A stretch of 64,000 nucleotides of DNA from [Clostridium] aminophilum DSM 10710 (GTDB taxonomy: Bacteria > Bacillota > Clostridia > Lachnospirales > Lachnospiraceae), in contig NZ_JONJ01000004.1 of NCBI RefSeq assembly GCF_000711825.1, positions 120,642 through 184,641 on the forward strand. Direction: 5' to 3'. Shown here in pieces: positions 1-8,561 of this stretch (position 1 is the stretch's first letter; every line of letters begins with the position of its first letter). The position numbers and the translations under genes were made by a program. The notes beneath the pieces were generated by a model. It did no database searches. It worked only from the letters and a program-made list of their open reading frames with translations, and had not been told where the DNA came from.

Positions 1-1307
1 CTACGGCGTCCCGCAAATGTATTCAGAACGGTACAGCTGATGATTCCGTACGCGATTCCGTCGGAGATCGAGTACATGAACGCCATCGCAAAAATGCAGA
101 TAAAGCACGGAAGCGCTTCCAGCGTGTCATTCCACTGAATGCGGGTCACCTGCTGCATCATGAAAAAGCCGACCAGAACCAGCGCCGGTGCCGTCGCAAA
201 GGACGGGATCGCAAGGAATATCGGCGAGAAAAACAGCGCGAACAGGAACAGAACTCCTGCCGTCACCGAAGTCAGTCCGGTTCTTCCGCCTTCCGCGATA
301 CCGGAAGAGGACTCGACAAAGGTGCTGATCGTAGAGGTTCCGACGCAGGCTCCCATCAGTGTACCGATCGCATCGGCGAAAAGGGCTCCCTTAATGCCGC
401 GGAGCTTTCCGTCTTTATCCAGCATATTTGCCTTAGATGCGCATCCGATCAGCGTTCCGAGCGTGTCAAACATATCTACGAACAGAAATGCAAAAATAAC
501 AACCACAAAATCCAGCATCCGTCCATCCGTCAGCGCGCTGAAATCCATCTTCATAAACGTCGGTTCCAGGGATGCCGGGGCGGAAATGATGCCGGTCGGG
601 ATCAGACTCTGATATCCCGCCGCCGGATCCGGCTGATAGATTCCGAGAAGCTGGCACACCACGCCGATTCCCCAGGTGATCAGGATACCGACAAGAATAT
701 TGCCCTTCACCTGTTTGATCACCAGAAACGCCATCACAAGAATGCCGATCAGTGCGAGAAGAACCGTAATTCCTTCTGTATGAAAATTGCCGGACGCAAT
801 GGACTGGTGGAACGAATACCCGGTCACCAGCGTCGATGCCGCCACCGAAATATGTGCGTTCTGCAGACCGATAAAACAGATAAACATGCCGATGCCCACC
901 GATACCGCCTGTTTCAGATTGGACGGAATGGCATTGAAGATTGCCTCACGGATGTGAAACAGTGACATCGCAATAAAAATGACTCCCTCGGTAAAAACCG
1001 CCGCCAGTGCCATTTCCCAGGAATATCCCATTCCCTTCACTACCGTATAGGCAAAATAGGCATTCAGTCCCATTGCGGATGAAAGAACAAACGGCAGGTT
1101 CGCCGCAAAAGCCATAAAGAAAGAGGCCAGTGCGGAAACCAGTGCCGTCGCGGTGAACACTGCTCCCGCATTCATGCCGGTTTCACCGAGCACCATCGGA
1201 TTGACCGCAAGAATATATGCCATGGTCATAAATGTCGTAAATCCCGCCAGCACTTCCGTGCGTGCGTTCGTACCGCATCTGCTCAGTTTAAAGATACGCT
1301 CTAACAT
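1..1307 (-). CDS. NCS2/AzgA-type purine permease, 3' end cut by window
   Basis: Multi-pass membrane protein that should import a purine base (hypoxanthine, guanine or adenine) by proton symport. About 435 codons are visible and the reading frame stays open to the left edge, so only a short C-terminus is missing compared with the usual 430-470 residues. The start is set by an AGGGAG ribosome site just upstream of the ATG at 1307. Family hallmarks are MAYILAVNP near residue 26 and SAMGLNAYFAYT near residue 75, which match the AzgA/PbuG branch rather than the UraA branch (a separate UraA-type gene lies at 12.7 kb). It is the last gene of a minus-strand run after the aldo/keto reductase, about 120 bp away. 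The exact base transported cannot be read from sequence. Confidence 0.85.
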   Translation of the reverse strand, partial: MLERIFKLSRCGTNARTEVLAGFTTFMTMAYILAVNPMVLGETGMNAGAVFTATALVSALASFFMAFAANLPFVLSSAMGLNAYFAYTVVKGMGYSWEMALAAVFTEGVIFIAMSLFHIREAIFNAIPSNLKQAVSVGIGMFICFIGLQNAHISVAASTLVTGYSFHQSIASGNFHTEGITVLLALIGILVMAFLVIKQVKGNILVGILITWGIGVVCQLLGIYQPDPAAGYQSLIPTGIISAPASLEPTFMKMDFSALTDGRMLDFVVVIFAFLFVDMFDTLGTLIGCASKANMLDKDGKLRGIKGALFADAIGTLMGACVGTSTISTFVESSSGIAEGGRTGLTSVTAGVLFLFALFFSPIFLAIPSFATAPALVLVGFFMMQQVTRIQWNDTLEALPCFICIFAMAFMYSISDGIAYGIISCTVLNTFAGRR

Positions 1308-1429
1308 GGAAAATCTCCCTCGAATAAGATAGACCCTCAGTTTATCTCATTTTCAGTGAAATGTCCAACGATATGAAACAGGTTTCATGTTTTTTCTGGA
1401 AGCCTCTGTCCATGCCTTCTCCGCGCGGA

Positions 1430-2257
1430 TCAGATCTCCGGAAATGTTCTCGGATCTTTGCCGCTTCTCGCTCCTGCTTCCAGCTCGTCGATCGCAATGA
1501 TATCCGGCACATCCAGTTCAAAATGATATACATCGAAATTCTCGCGAATCCGGTTCTCGTGAACGGACTTCGGAATCGGAATCACACTGTGTTCCAGATG
1601 CCAGCGGAGCACGATCTGTGCCGGTGTTCTGCCGTACTTTTCCGCCAGACGGCGAATGGTCTCATTATCCAGATCCACAGATCGGTTGATCGGGGAATAG
1701 GCGATCGGCTGCATCTTTCTTGCACGGCACCGGAAGATCAGTTCCCGCTGTCCGTAGCTCGGGTGGCACTCCATCTCATGGATGACCGGGTACTCCCCGA
1801 ATTCATCTTTGATCTCTTCCATCTGTTCCGGAAGAAAATTCGACACACCGAGAGACCGGATCTTGCCCGCACTGCGCAGATCCATCATCTTCTCATACGT
1901 CTTCAGACGGGCCGCCGTATCCTGTCCCGGCCAGTGGATCAGATACGCATCCAGATAATCGGTCCCGAGGTCTCTCCGGGTCTGATCAAACGCCTCCTCT
2001 GTCTGTCCGAACGAAGACGGCCAGATCTTGGACAGAATATAGAGATCTTCCCGGCGCACGCCCGATTCCGCCAGTCCCTTCCCGACTTCATTCTCATTGC
2101 GGTAGCGCTCGGCGGAGTCAAAATACCGGTATCCGGTTTCCGCTGCCGTGCGGACCGCCCGCACCATCTCCTCTCCGTATCCGTCATAGCACCCGAATCC
2201 GATGGTCGGAATGCTGTGTCCGTCCGATAAATCCATTCTCGCATTAATCTGTGACAT
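1430..2257 (-). CDS. Aldo/keto reductase
   Basis: Cytosolic NAD(P)H-dependent oxidoreductase with a TIM-barrel fold that reduces aldehydes or ketones. The 275-residue length fits the bacterial AKR5-type subgroup. The catalytic tetrad is visible: Asp47 and Tyr52 in FDSAERY, Lys77 in LSKIW and His108 in LIHWP. The late motif PIPKSVHENRIREN is the cofactor-phosphate loop. A purine-rich GGAAAGAAGGAAG site precedes the ATG. The substrate is unknown. It lies between the dGTPase gene and the permease on the same strand; no shared pathway is evident. Confidence 0.9.
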   Translation of the reverse strand: MSQINARMDLSDGHSIPTIGFGCYDGYGEEMVRAVRTAAETGYRYFDSAERYRNENEVGKGLAESGVRREDLYILSKIWPSSFGQTEEAFDQTRRDLGTDYLDAYLIHWPGQDTAARLKTYEKMMDLRSAGKIRSLGVSNFLPEQMEEIKDEFGEYPVIHEMECHPSYGQRELIFRCRARKMQPIAYSPINRSVDLDNETIRRLAEKYGRTPAQIVLRWHLEHSVIPIPKSVHENRIRENFDVYHFELDVPDIIAIDELEAGARSGKDPRTFPEI

Positions 2258-2320
2258 AAGTATCTTCCTTTCTCTGTCTGTTTCCGTATGGTTTCGCTGA
2301 CCGGTTCCGTCCGGTGTTCC

Positions 2321-2410
2321 CGGTATTTCAAAAAGTTTTTTCCGGTAACCACCGGCATCTCAGTATTTCAAAAGCTTTTCACAATATCCACCGGTATCCT
2401 CAGTATTTCA
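2321..2410. repeat. 40-bp tandem duplication at 3' end of dgt
   Basis: The string [CG][AG]GTATTTCA starts at 2321, 2361 and 2401, exactly 40 bp apart, and flanking bases (CACCGGYATC) also repeat. The third unit covers the stop codon of the dGTPase-like gene, so the two others look like tandem copies of its 3' end that have drifted. Confidence 0.7.
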
Positions 2411-3635
2411 GGAGTTCTTCGAAAGCCGCGATCGCGTACCGGTCCGTCATTCCGGAAATGAAATCAATGATTGCCTGAACATACTGTTCCGATGTATCGA
2501 GATCTCCGTATACTTTCTCATTTCGGTACCGGAACACTTCCCGCGAGAATTCCTCCGGCACCTGATCCGGATTCACATAGTTCGAGAGGTATTTTCGAAA
2601 ATTCCGGAAGAGTTCCGGGCAGTATTTCGCCTCTTTCTCCAGTTTCATCCAGGTTGCTTTTCCGTCAAACTGCTCATAGAGAGCGTCAAAAAGCTCATGA
2701 ATCACCATCGCCGAATACTTGGAATACGTCCGGAACCGTTTGTGGCGGTATATGTATTCATAATTGAATTTCTTCAGTTCCGTCATCTGTCCGAAGAACC
2801 GTTCGCTGAGACAGATTCCCCGCTCCGGCGTACTGTTCTCGCAGATATCGATGATCATGTTGTGCATGATGACCGTTGTATTCAGAACCCTCTCATTATC
2901 GATCCTCGCCATGTCCTGCAGTCGCTCTTCCGCCTCGCCGTTCAGAAAGCCGAGTCTTTTGGCGTCCTCGATGTCCCGGCCGATGTAAGCCACTTTATCC
3001 GCAATTTTGACAAGACAGCCCTCCCACGTTGCCGGCTGAAACATACCCGGAGCCGTAAACTCCCGTTCCAGATCGATCAGTTCCTTCCGGGGAAAAAGGC
3101 CGTTCTCATCGACCTCTCCGCAGTGGGAAATGATCCCGTCCCGCACCGCGTAGGTGAGATCCAGATTTTTCTTATCGTTGTAGCTGTTCGCCAGAAGATC
3201 GATTTTGTCCACAAAACGAAGCCCGTTCCGTTCATGCCAGAATGCCGTCCCGAGATATTTCTGGCTCAGCTCATTCAGAATCCGTTCCCCCTGATGGCCG
3301 AACGGGGCGTGTCCGACATCATGTCCGGTCGCAATCGCCTTCGTCAGTTCCGTATTCAGGCCGAGAAACTTCGCAATCGTTCCGCTGACGGACTCGACAT
3401 GGGCCACATGCTCCATCCGCGTACACACATGGTCATTGTCAATGTTATAGAAAACCTGTGTCTTATGTTTCAGCCGCCGGTAGGCAAGCGAGTGCAGCAG
3501 TCTTGTATAATCCCGCGCGAACTCCGAACGAACCTCGTCATCTCTGTGGTAGAGTCCCGTCTCTCTGCGGATCAGCGCTTCCCACTGCGCACAGCCCGGC
3601 ACGGCCGCCACATCGGCAAATGCATTCTTGGACAT
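2400..3635 (-). CDS. dgt: dGTPase-like HD-domain phosphohydrolase
   Basis: Deoxynucleoside triphosphate triphosphohydrolase of the HD superfamily, expected to cleave dNTPs to deoxynucleoside plus triphosphate and so affect dNTP pools. At 411 residues it is within the family range. The metal-binding motifs are seen as RMEHVAHVESV (residues 73-83) and the His-Asp pair in GHDVGHAPFGHQGE (residues 104-117). The N-terminal segment RRLKHKTQVF is the conserved dGTPase entry motif. A TATAAT-like box on the minus strand (3704-3709) lies upstream, back to back with the VanW gene. Whether it prefers dGTP is unknown. Confidence 0.9.
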   Translation of the reverse strand: MSKNAFADVAAVPGCAQWEALIRRETGLYHRDDEVRSEFARDYTRLLHSLAYRRLKHKTQVFYNIDNDHVCTRMEHVAHVESVSGTIAKFLGLNTELTKAIATGHDVGHAPFGHQGERILNELSQKYLGTAFWHERNGLRFVDKIDLLANSYNDKKNLDLTYAVRDGIISHCGEVDENGLFPRKELIDLEREFTAPGMFQPATWEGCLVKIADKVAYIGRDIEDAKRLGFLNGEAEERLQDMARIDNERVLNTTVIMHNMIIDICENSTPERGICLSERFFGQMTELKKFNYEYIYRHKRFRTYSKYSAMVIHELFDALYEQFDGKATWMKLEKEAKYCPELFRNFRKYLSNYVNPDQVPEEFSREVFRYRNEKVYGDLDTSEQYVQAIIDFISGMTDRYAIAAFEELLKY

Positions 3636-3801
3636 GTCTCCCTCCTTTTTTTCTTTCAGACCGGGCCACGCATTATCCCTGGCGGTCCGCTTTCCTGTCT
3701 TCTATTATACAACGAAAAGTACGAGCCATGCGATAACCTTTCAACTCCTGACATTTCCTTTAATAATGAAAAAAATACCATGTATTTCAGCCAATCTTTG
3801 C

Positions 3802-3807
3802 TATAAT
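3802..3807 (+). promoter_or_regulatory. Extended -10 box for vanW-family gene
   Basis: TTGCTATAAT carries the extended TGN element ahead of a consensus TATAAT, about 90 bp before the VanW start codon. No good -35 is seen, consistent with an extended -10 promoter. Confidence 0.45.
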
Positions 3808-3898
3808 GGAAGTCCGGTCTATCCGCTGCGCGGTCAGCATGCGGAGGTCCCGATTCTATTTTCTATATCGTTCAATATACCAGGGGAGAAACACAAAC

Positions 3899-5584
3899 AT
3901 GAACAGCACATTCCGTTATCATCTGCTTTCCGCATCCTTTTTCATCTGCGCGGCGGCATCCGCGGCAGTGATCAGCGGCTGCGGAAAATCAGATTTTCTG
4001 ACCAAGGCATCCGCCCCGGCATCTTCTACGGATTCGATTTCCATCATTCCGGAAGATACGATCGGAAGCGACCTTTACCTTGATTATTCTGCCATCGCCG
4101 GAAACGAAAAGACCGACGCCTCCAGAATTGCCCTGAAAGGTCTCACCCGCGCCGAAGTCGAGGAAAGACTGCGCGGTTCCTACCGATGGGATATGCATCT
4201 GATCGATAACTCCTATGTGGATGATGCGGATGGAGAACCGGACGGAGCAGAATCCGGGAGCAATCCGGCGGAGACAGTCGTAAAACCGGCGGGCACTTCC
4301 TCCGGAAGCGCATCTTACAAGGCGGTCTCCGATCAGGGACGAAGCTATGCCGTGGAGGATCTGATCGGAAAATCCATCCGGAAACAGCTCGACGACATTT
4401 TCGAAAAAGAGGGCGGAAAGAGCACCAGCGACCACAAGGGAGACTATGTCCTGTCTCTCCCGGATTTCCGGAGCGAAGCGGAAGACGTTCTTGCGGATGT
4501 GGCAGAAAAATGGAATAAAAAAGCGACTCCGGGTGTTTTGACCGGATATGATAAGACCACCGGTCAATTCCAGTTCGGACCGGCGGTAAGAGGATATGAG
4601 CTCAATGAATCGGCAACGCGAAACGCCATCCTGTCGGCATGTGAAGCCCGCGACTTCACGGCAAACGTCGAAGCGATCGGTAAGGCCGAGGACGCTGCCG
4701 GCTCCATGGAAGATCAATACCGCATCATTGGCTCGTTTACGACTCATACAACCGCAAACAATGTCAGAAATACCAACGTCCGCCTTGCATCCGAGGCGAT
4801 CAACGGTCTGATCCTGCAGCCGGGAGAGGAATTCTCTTTCAACGATGTCGTCGGCCAGCGCACCACCGCCAAGGGTTACGGTCCGGCCGGTGCCTACTCC
4901 AACGGCGAGGTCGTACAGGAAGTCGGCGGAGGTGTCTGCCAGGTTTCCACGACGCTCTACAACGCGGTATTCTACGCCGGTCTCGAGTCAACTCTCCGTT
5001 CATCCCATACCTTTGAACCGAGTTATGTCACTCCGGGCCGTGATGCCACCGTATCCTGGGGCGGACCGAACTATAAATTTAAAAATACATCCGAGTATCC
5101 GATCTGTGTTCTGGAACATTATGAAAACCGGACCGTAACCGCCGAAATCTACGGCGTGCCGGTTCTGGAAGACGGCGTGACACTGGAACTGGAATGCCAG
5201 AAAACCGGTGCCAACGCTGCGGGAAGCACATGGACGGTATATAAGATCACCAAGAAGAACGGCAACACCATCGAGAGAGTTCAGGATCATGTGAGCCGTT
5301 ATAAAGCACACACGGAAGCCAATGACGCCGCTGCTGCGGCTGTAGCAGCTTCCAAAGCAGCCGCAGAGGCAGCTGCAGCCTCTCAGGCTGCGGAAGCGGC
5401 CGCAGAGGCATCCCGCGCAGCCGAAGCTGCCGAGACTGCAGCCCAGACCTCACCGGCTTCTTCCGGACCGGCCGGTCCGGCAGCCGAAGCAACCAATGCC
5501 GCACCGGCGCCGATAGCGCCGGCACCTGCGGCCGAAACCCAGGCTCCGGCCGTACCGGCTCCGGCAGGTCCGGGTCAGGGCTGA
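3899..5584 (+). CDS. VanW-family lipoprotein with Ala-rich tail
   Basis: Secreted, lipid-anchored protein of 561 residues. The ATG at 3899 is chosen over an in-frame upstream start because a GGGGAG site precedes it and it opens directly into a signal peptide ending in the lipobox VISGC (Cys28). The VanW domain covers roughly residues 280-425, with PGEEFSFNDVVG and the conserved GGGVCQVSTTLYNA. The N-terminal third, with LTRAEVEERLRG, resembles the peptidoglycan-binding type 4 modules common in VanW proteins. The last ~85 residues are an Ala/Glu coiled stretch followed by Pro/Ala-rich sequence, probably a wall-spanning spacer. VanW proteins occur near vancomycin-resistance genes, but no van cluster is present and the biochemical role is unknown. 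The stop codon overlaps the convergent LysR gene by 10 bp. Confidence 0.85.
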   Translation: MNSTFRYHLLSASFFICAAASAAVISGCGKSDFLTKASAPASSTDSISIIPEDTIGSDLYLDYSAIAGNEKTDASRIALKGLTRAEVEERLRGSYRWDMHLIDNSYVDDADGEPDGAESGSNPAETVVKPAGTSSGSASYKAVSDQGRSYAVEDLIGKSIRKQLDDIFEKEGGKSTSDHKGDYVLSLPDFRSEAEDVLADVAEKWNKKATPGVLTGYDKTTGQFQFGPAVRGYELNESATRNAILSACEARDFTANVEAIGKAEDAAGSMEDQYRIIGSFTTHTTANNVRNTNVRLASEAINGLILQPGEEFSFNDVVGQRTTAKGYGPAGAYSNGEVVQEVGGGVCQVSTTLYNAVFYAGLESTLRSSHTFEPSYVTPGRDATVSWGGPNYKFKNTSEYPICVLEHYENRTVTAEIYGVPVLEDGVTLELECQKTGANAAGSTWTVYKITKKNGNTIERVQDHVSRYKAHTEANDAAAAAVAASKAAAEAAAASQAAEAAAEASRAAEAAETAAQTSPASSGPAGPAAEATNAAPAPIAPAPAAETQAPAVPAPAGPGQG

Positions 5585-6534
5585 TTTCTCTGATTCTCCT
5601 GTTTCTGAAGACCCGCATAACGCCGGCATACGAGATCGACAAATTCCTGCTCGATCTCGAGCCGGTGTTCATTTTTCTTCCGGATAATTCCGAATTTCAG
5701 ATGTTCCACACAGTCAAGAAGCGGCACGGAGATTACCTTATACATGGAATCCTGCCCGTTGAACTCGGAAATTCCGATCGTGTAAAAATTCGTCGCGGAA
5801 ATCAGACGCATCTGCCCCTGCCGGTCCGTGACATAGACAATCTTCTGTGAATCATTCAGATCCACCGGTCCCTTCATCGTCTCGATGTGATAGATAAAAT
5901 CCTCATACTGGCCGATATAACGCACAAATCCATAATCTTTCAGCTGTTCGATGTGAAGTCCCTTTCTGCCGTTCTCCTGCAGCAGTTCATGCGACGAGGA
6001 CAAACATACATACGGCCGAAATGCCGCAAGCGGGATAAATTCCAGTCCGCGGCTCTCGATATTTTTCTGCGTGATCTCCGCGTTCTGCGACAGGAAGTGG
6101 ATCACGCCGATGCTGGACCGCCCGACGGTCACATCTTCAATGACATTCAGCGAAGAATCCTCATACAGCTTGAAGGTCATGCCCGGAACATCCTGATACC
6201 GCCGGCAGATTTCATTAAAACACTCGGATGTGTGCGAAAAGCGGGTCATGCTTACCGACAGCCGCGTCATCTCGTTGCGGGATCCCCGGATATAACTGTT
6301 CAGATTATCCATTTCTTTCAATATGATCTCGCAGTGATGGAGATAGATCTCTCCCTCGTGCGTGAGTCTGGTTCCCTGCGTTGTTCTGCGCAGAAGCGTC
6401 ATTCCCGCTTCCTCCTCCAGCGAACGGATAATATGACTCAGCTGCGGCTGTGAAATGAACATTGCCTTGGCTGCCTGATTGATCGAGCCATACTTGGCAA
6501 CCGCCACAAAATACCGGATATTGTTTGCATCCAT
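5575..6534 (-). CDS. LysR-family transcriptional regulator
   Basis: DNA-binding regulator of 319 residues. The winged helix-turn-helix occupies residues 1-60 (FVAVAKYGSINQAAKAMFISQPQLSHIIRSLE), followed by a ligand-binding domain of periplasmic-protein fold. It is divergent from the glutaminase gene with a ~245-bp shared control region, the standard LysR arrangement, so glutaminase is the likely target and an amino acid such as glutamine or glutamate a plausible effector; that is inference. Its 3' end overlaps the convergent VanW gene by 10 bp. Confidence 0.9.
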   Translation of the reverse strand: MDANNIRYFVAVAKYGSINQAAKAMFISQPQLSHIIRSLEEEAGMTLLRRTTQGTRLTHEGEIYLHHCEIILKEMDNLNSYIRGSRNEMTRLSVSMTRFSHTSECFNEICRRYQDVPGMTFKLYEDSSLNVIEDVTVGRSSIGVIHFLSQNAEITQKNIESRGLEFIPLAAFRPYVCLSSSHELLQENGRKGLHIEQLKDYGFVRYIGQYEDFIYHIETMKGPVDLNDSQKIVYVTDRQGQMRLISATNFYTIGISEFNGQDSMYKVISVPLLDCVEHLKFGIIRKKNEHRLEIEQEFVDLVCRRYAGLQKQENQRNQP

Positions 6535-6662
6535 TTCGGTTCCCCCATTTCAATCTCTCTTCGGATGACTTATCTGTACCTTTGTACATTTCTTCCCGAA
6601 TATCATACATGATTTGATCCTGTTTTTGTGAGATTATTGACATCTTGGTTATTTGCGATACG

Positions 6663-6675
6663 GATAACCGTTATC
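6663..6675. promoter_or_regulatory. Candidate LysR operator between lysR and glsA
   Basis: GATAACCGTTATC is a perfect palindrome around one central base, placed between the divergent LysR and glutaminase genes. LysR regulators bind ATA-N-TAT type dyads of this kind. Binding is inferred from position and symmetry only. Confidence 0.4.
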
Positions 6676-6779
6676 TGTCGGAAATATTATACAGATGCCG
6701 GACTGGATGATATTCTTGATCTGACAGATATGGCAGAAGCGCACCCATCTTATTTCTTCTGTCCCAGGGAGGTTATCGT

Positions 6780-7745
6780 ATGGATGAAACGTTAGATATT
6801 CAGACAGTTCTGGAAGCCGCCATCGCGGAAGGACGCCAGGTTCTCTATGAGGGAAAGGTTGCGGATTATATTCCGGAGCTTGCCAAGGCCGCGCCGGGAA
6901 ATCTCGGCGGATGCCTCATCAAGCCGGACGGCACCGTATATGCGGCCGGTGATTATGATATCCCATTTACCATGCAGAGCATCTCGAAGACATTTTCTCT
7001 GATCCTCGCACTTCAGACGGCCGGATTCAACCGGGTCTTCAGCAAAGTCGGAATGGAGCCGACCGGAGACCGTTTTGACAGCATTCTTCAGCTCGAATTA
7101 AAAGACTGGCACCCCTTCAATCCGATGATCAACGCCGGTGCCATCGTGGTCTCCAGCTGCATTCGCGCGGAAGATCCGTTCGGGGAATTTCTGAAGCTTG
7201 TGCGCAAACTCTGTGCCAATGACTCCATCGCGATGAATGAACGTGTCTATCAATCCGAAAAACATACCGGAACACGAAACCGCGCCATCGCCTACATCCT
7301 GATGAATGACCACATTCTCGACGGCGAATGGGAGGATGTGGAGGATATTCTTGATCTCTACTTCCGGATGTGCTCCGTCATGGTCACGGCAAAAGATCTC
7401 GCGCACTATGCCATGGTTCTGGCAAATGACGGCGTCGATCCGACGACCGGCGAACAGATCGTTACCCCCGATATTGTCCGCGTCGTCAAGACACTGATGC
7501 TCCTGTGCGGTATGTATGACGAGTCCGGCGAGTACGCGGTGAAAGTCGGTCTCCCGTCCAAGTCCGGCGTCGGCGGCGGAATCTGCGCAGTCGCGCCGAA
7601 CGGCATGGGAATCGGTGTCTTCGGGCCGAAACTCAACAAGAAGGGCAACAGCGTCGGCGGAGAAAAAGTGATTCAGTATCTCTCCTCTCACCTCGGCCTC
7701 CATATGCTCTCCGACGGAAAACCGTATAAGAGCATTGCATTCTGA
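6780..7745 (+). CDS. glsA: Glutaminase A
   Basis: Hydrolyses L-glutamine to glutamate and ammonia in the cytosol. The 321-residue protein has the serine beta-lactamase-like fold of bacterial glutaminases; the nucleophile and general base are Ser67 and Lys70 in MQSISKTFS, and the conserved PFNPMINAGAI and SGVGGGI segments are present. An AGGGAGG ribosome site precedes the ATG. The protein ends at the normal point for the short form, with no STAS or ankyrin extension. Likely controlled by the divergent LysR regulator. Confidence 0.95.
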   Translation: MDETLDIQTVLEAAIAEGRQVLYEGKVADYIPELAKAAPGNLGGCLIKPDGTVYAAGDYDIPFTMQSISKTFSLILALQTAGFNRVFSKVGMEPTGDRFDSILQLELKDWHPFNPMINAGAIVVSSCIRAEDPFGEFLKLVRKLCANDSIAMNERVYQSEKHTGTRNRAIAYILMNDHILDGEWEDVEDILDLYFRMCSVMVTAKDLAHYAMVLANDGVDPTTGEQIVTPDIVRVVKTLMLLCGMYDESGEYAVKVGLPSKSGVGGGICAVAPNGMGIGVFGPKLNKKGNSVGGEKVIQYLSSHLGLHMLSDGKPYKSIAF

Positions 7746-8067
7746 GCCTGATCCGAAGTCCTCACCGGGAAATGTCAGTTTTTGCACCCGGAGCCGCCCT
7801 CATAACATTCCGGCTCAGACGGAGGAGTCTCCTCATAGAAAGCAGTATGCGGATGAGCGATTCCTCCGTCTGAGTTGACAGAGTATAGTATACTAATTAC
7901 ACGAGACATCATCTGTTTCGATGTTTTCTCTCGTGATCGCGGCAGTAGCCCTGCGCAGGCCCGGACACGGGCTTTGCCCCTATGTTCGCGATGATCGGCG
8001 GGTACGGACCCGATATCCGCTTCCGCTGAAACAGAAAACTACACTCTGAATCCGGGAGGTCAATGAC
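7746..8067. other. 322-bp gap with long inverted repeat
   Basis: No convincing gene. CTCAGACGGAGGA (7814-7826) and TCCTCCGTCTGAG (7862-7874) form a 13-bp perfect stem, with a smaller CTCAT/ATGAG stem inside the loop. There is no T-run after it, so it is not a plain terminator; a cruciform or RNA element ahead of the DUF1858 gene is possible. A CGCGGCAGT...GGGCTTTG stretch at about 7938-7977 resembles dispersed repeats seen near 36.06, 38.04 and 39.46 kb. Confidence 0.5.
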
Positions 8068-8337
8068 ATGAGTTTATCCGATATTTTTAAATCCAAAGAA
8101 GAAAAGGCCGCGGCAGCCGCAAAAAGACCGATCAAGGGCACGGATATCGTCGGTGATATCCTGAAGGCACACGAAGGTGCCGCTGCGCTTCTCATGCAGT
8201 GCGGCATGGGCTGCATCAGCTGCCCGTCTTCTCTCACCGAGTCGCTGAACGATGCGTGCATGGTTCACGGCATGAACGCCGATGAAGTGGTGGACTATCT
8301 GAACGGTGAGCTGGAACTGGAAGCAGAAAACGAATAA
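8068..8337 (+). CDS. DUF1858 redox-disulfide domain protein
   Basis: Small cytosolic protein of 89 residues. After a charged Ala/Lys-rich N-terminus, residues 22-80 match the DUF1858 fold associated with hybrid-cluster proteins. Cysteines 45, 49, 52 and 64 (CGMGCISC and NDACMVHGM) form the expected redox or metal-binding set, and DEVVDYLN is the typical C-terminal helix. A GGGAGG site precedes the ATG. The family is thought to act in redox or Fe-S contexts, but no hybrid-cluster gene is nearby. A rho-independent terminator follows, so it is transcribed alone. Confidence 0.8.
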   Translation: MSLSDIFKSKEEKAAAAAKRPIKGTDIVGDILKAHEGAAALLMQCGMGCISCPSSLTESLNDACMVHGMNADEVVDYLNGELELEAENE

Positions 8338-8357
8338 ACAGAATATGACATTTTAAA

Positions 8358-8407
8358 AACAGCAGGACTGCCGGTTCCCTTTGAATCGGCAGTCCTGTTG
8401 GTTTCTT
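8358..8407 (+). terminator. Terminator after DUF1858 gene
   Basis: CAGGACTGCCG and CGGCAGTCCTG form an 11-bp stem with a 13-nt loop, followed by TTGGTTTCTTATT. Confidence 0.85.
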
Positions 8408-8414
8408 ATTAGAG

Positions 8415-8478
8415 GAGCACTTAGCGACGCCTATTTCACCTGGCAACTGTGCTGCCTTAGTGAAATAGCGTGCCGCGG
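8415..8478. repeat. Dispersed hairpin repeat, copy 1
   Basis: A ~64-bp element also found at 42504-42567 with about 83% identity by eye. Its core is CTATTTCAC ... GTGAAATAG with a 20-nt loop, flanked by CTTAGCGAC on one side and GCGTGC[CT]GCGG on the other. No gene overlaps it. Confidence 0.75.
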
Positions 8479-8561
8479 CCATGGCGGCTGCCGCGAAACG
8501 CTCGAAACTCGCGGATCGTGTTTCGACCCGTTCCCGGAATCTCCGGTTCGGGCACTCCGCC

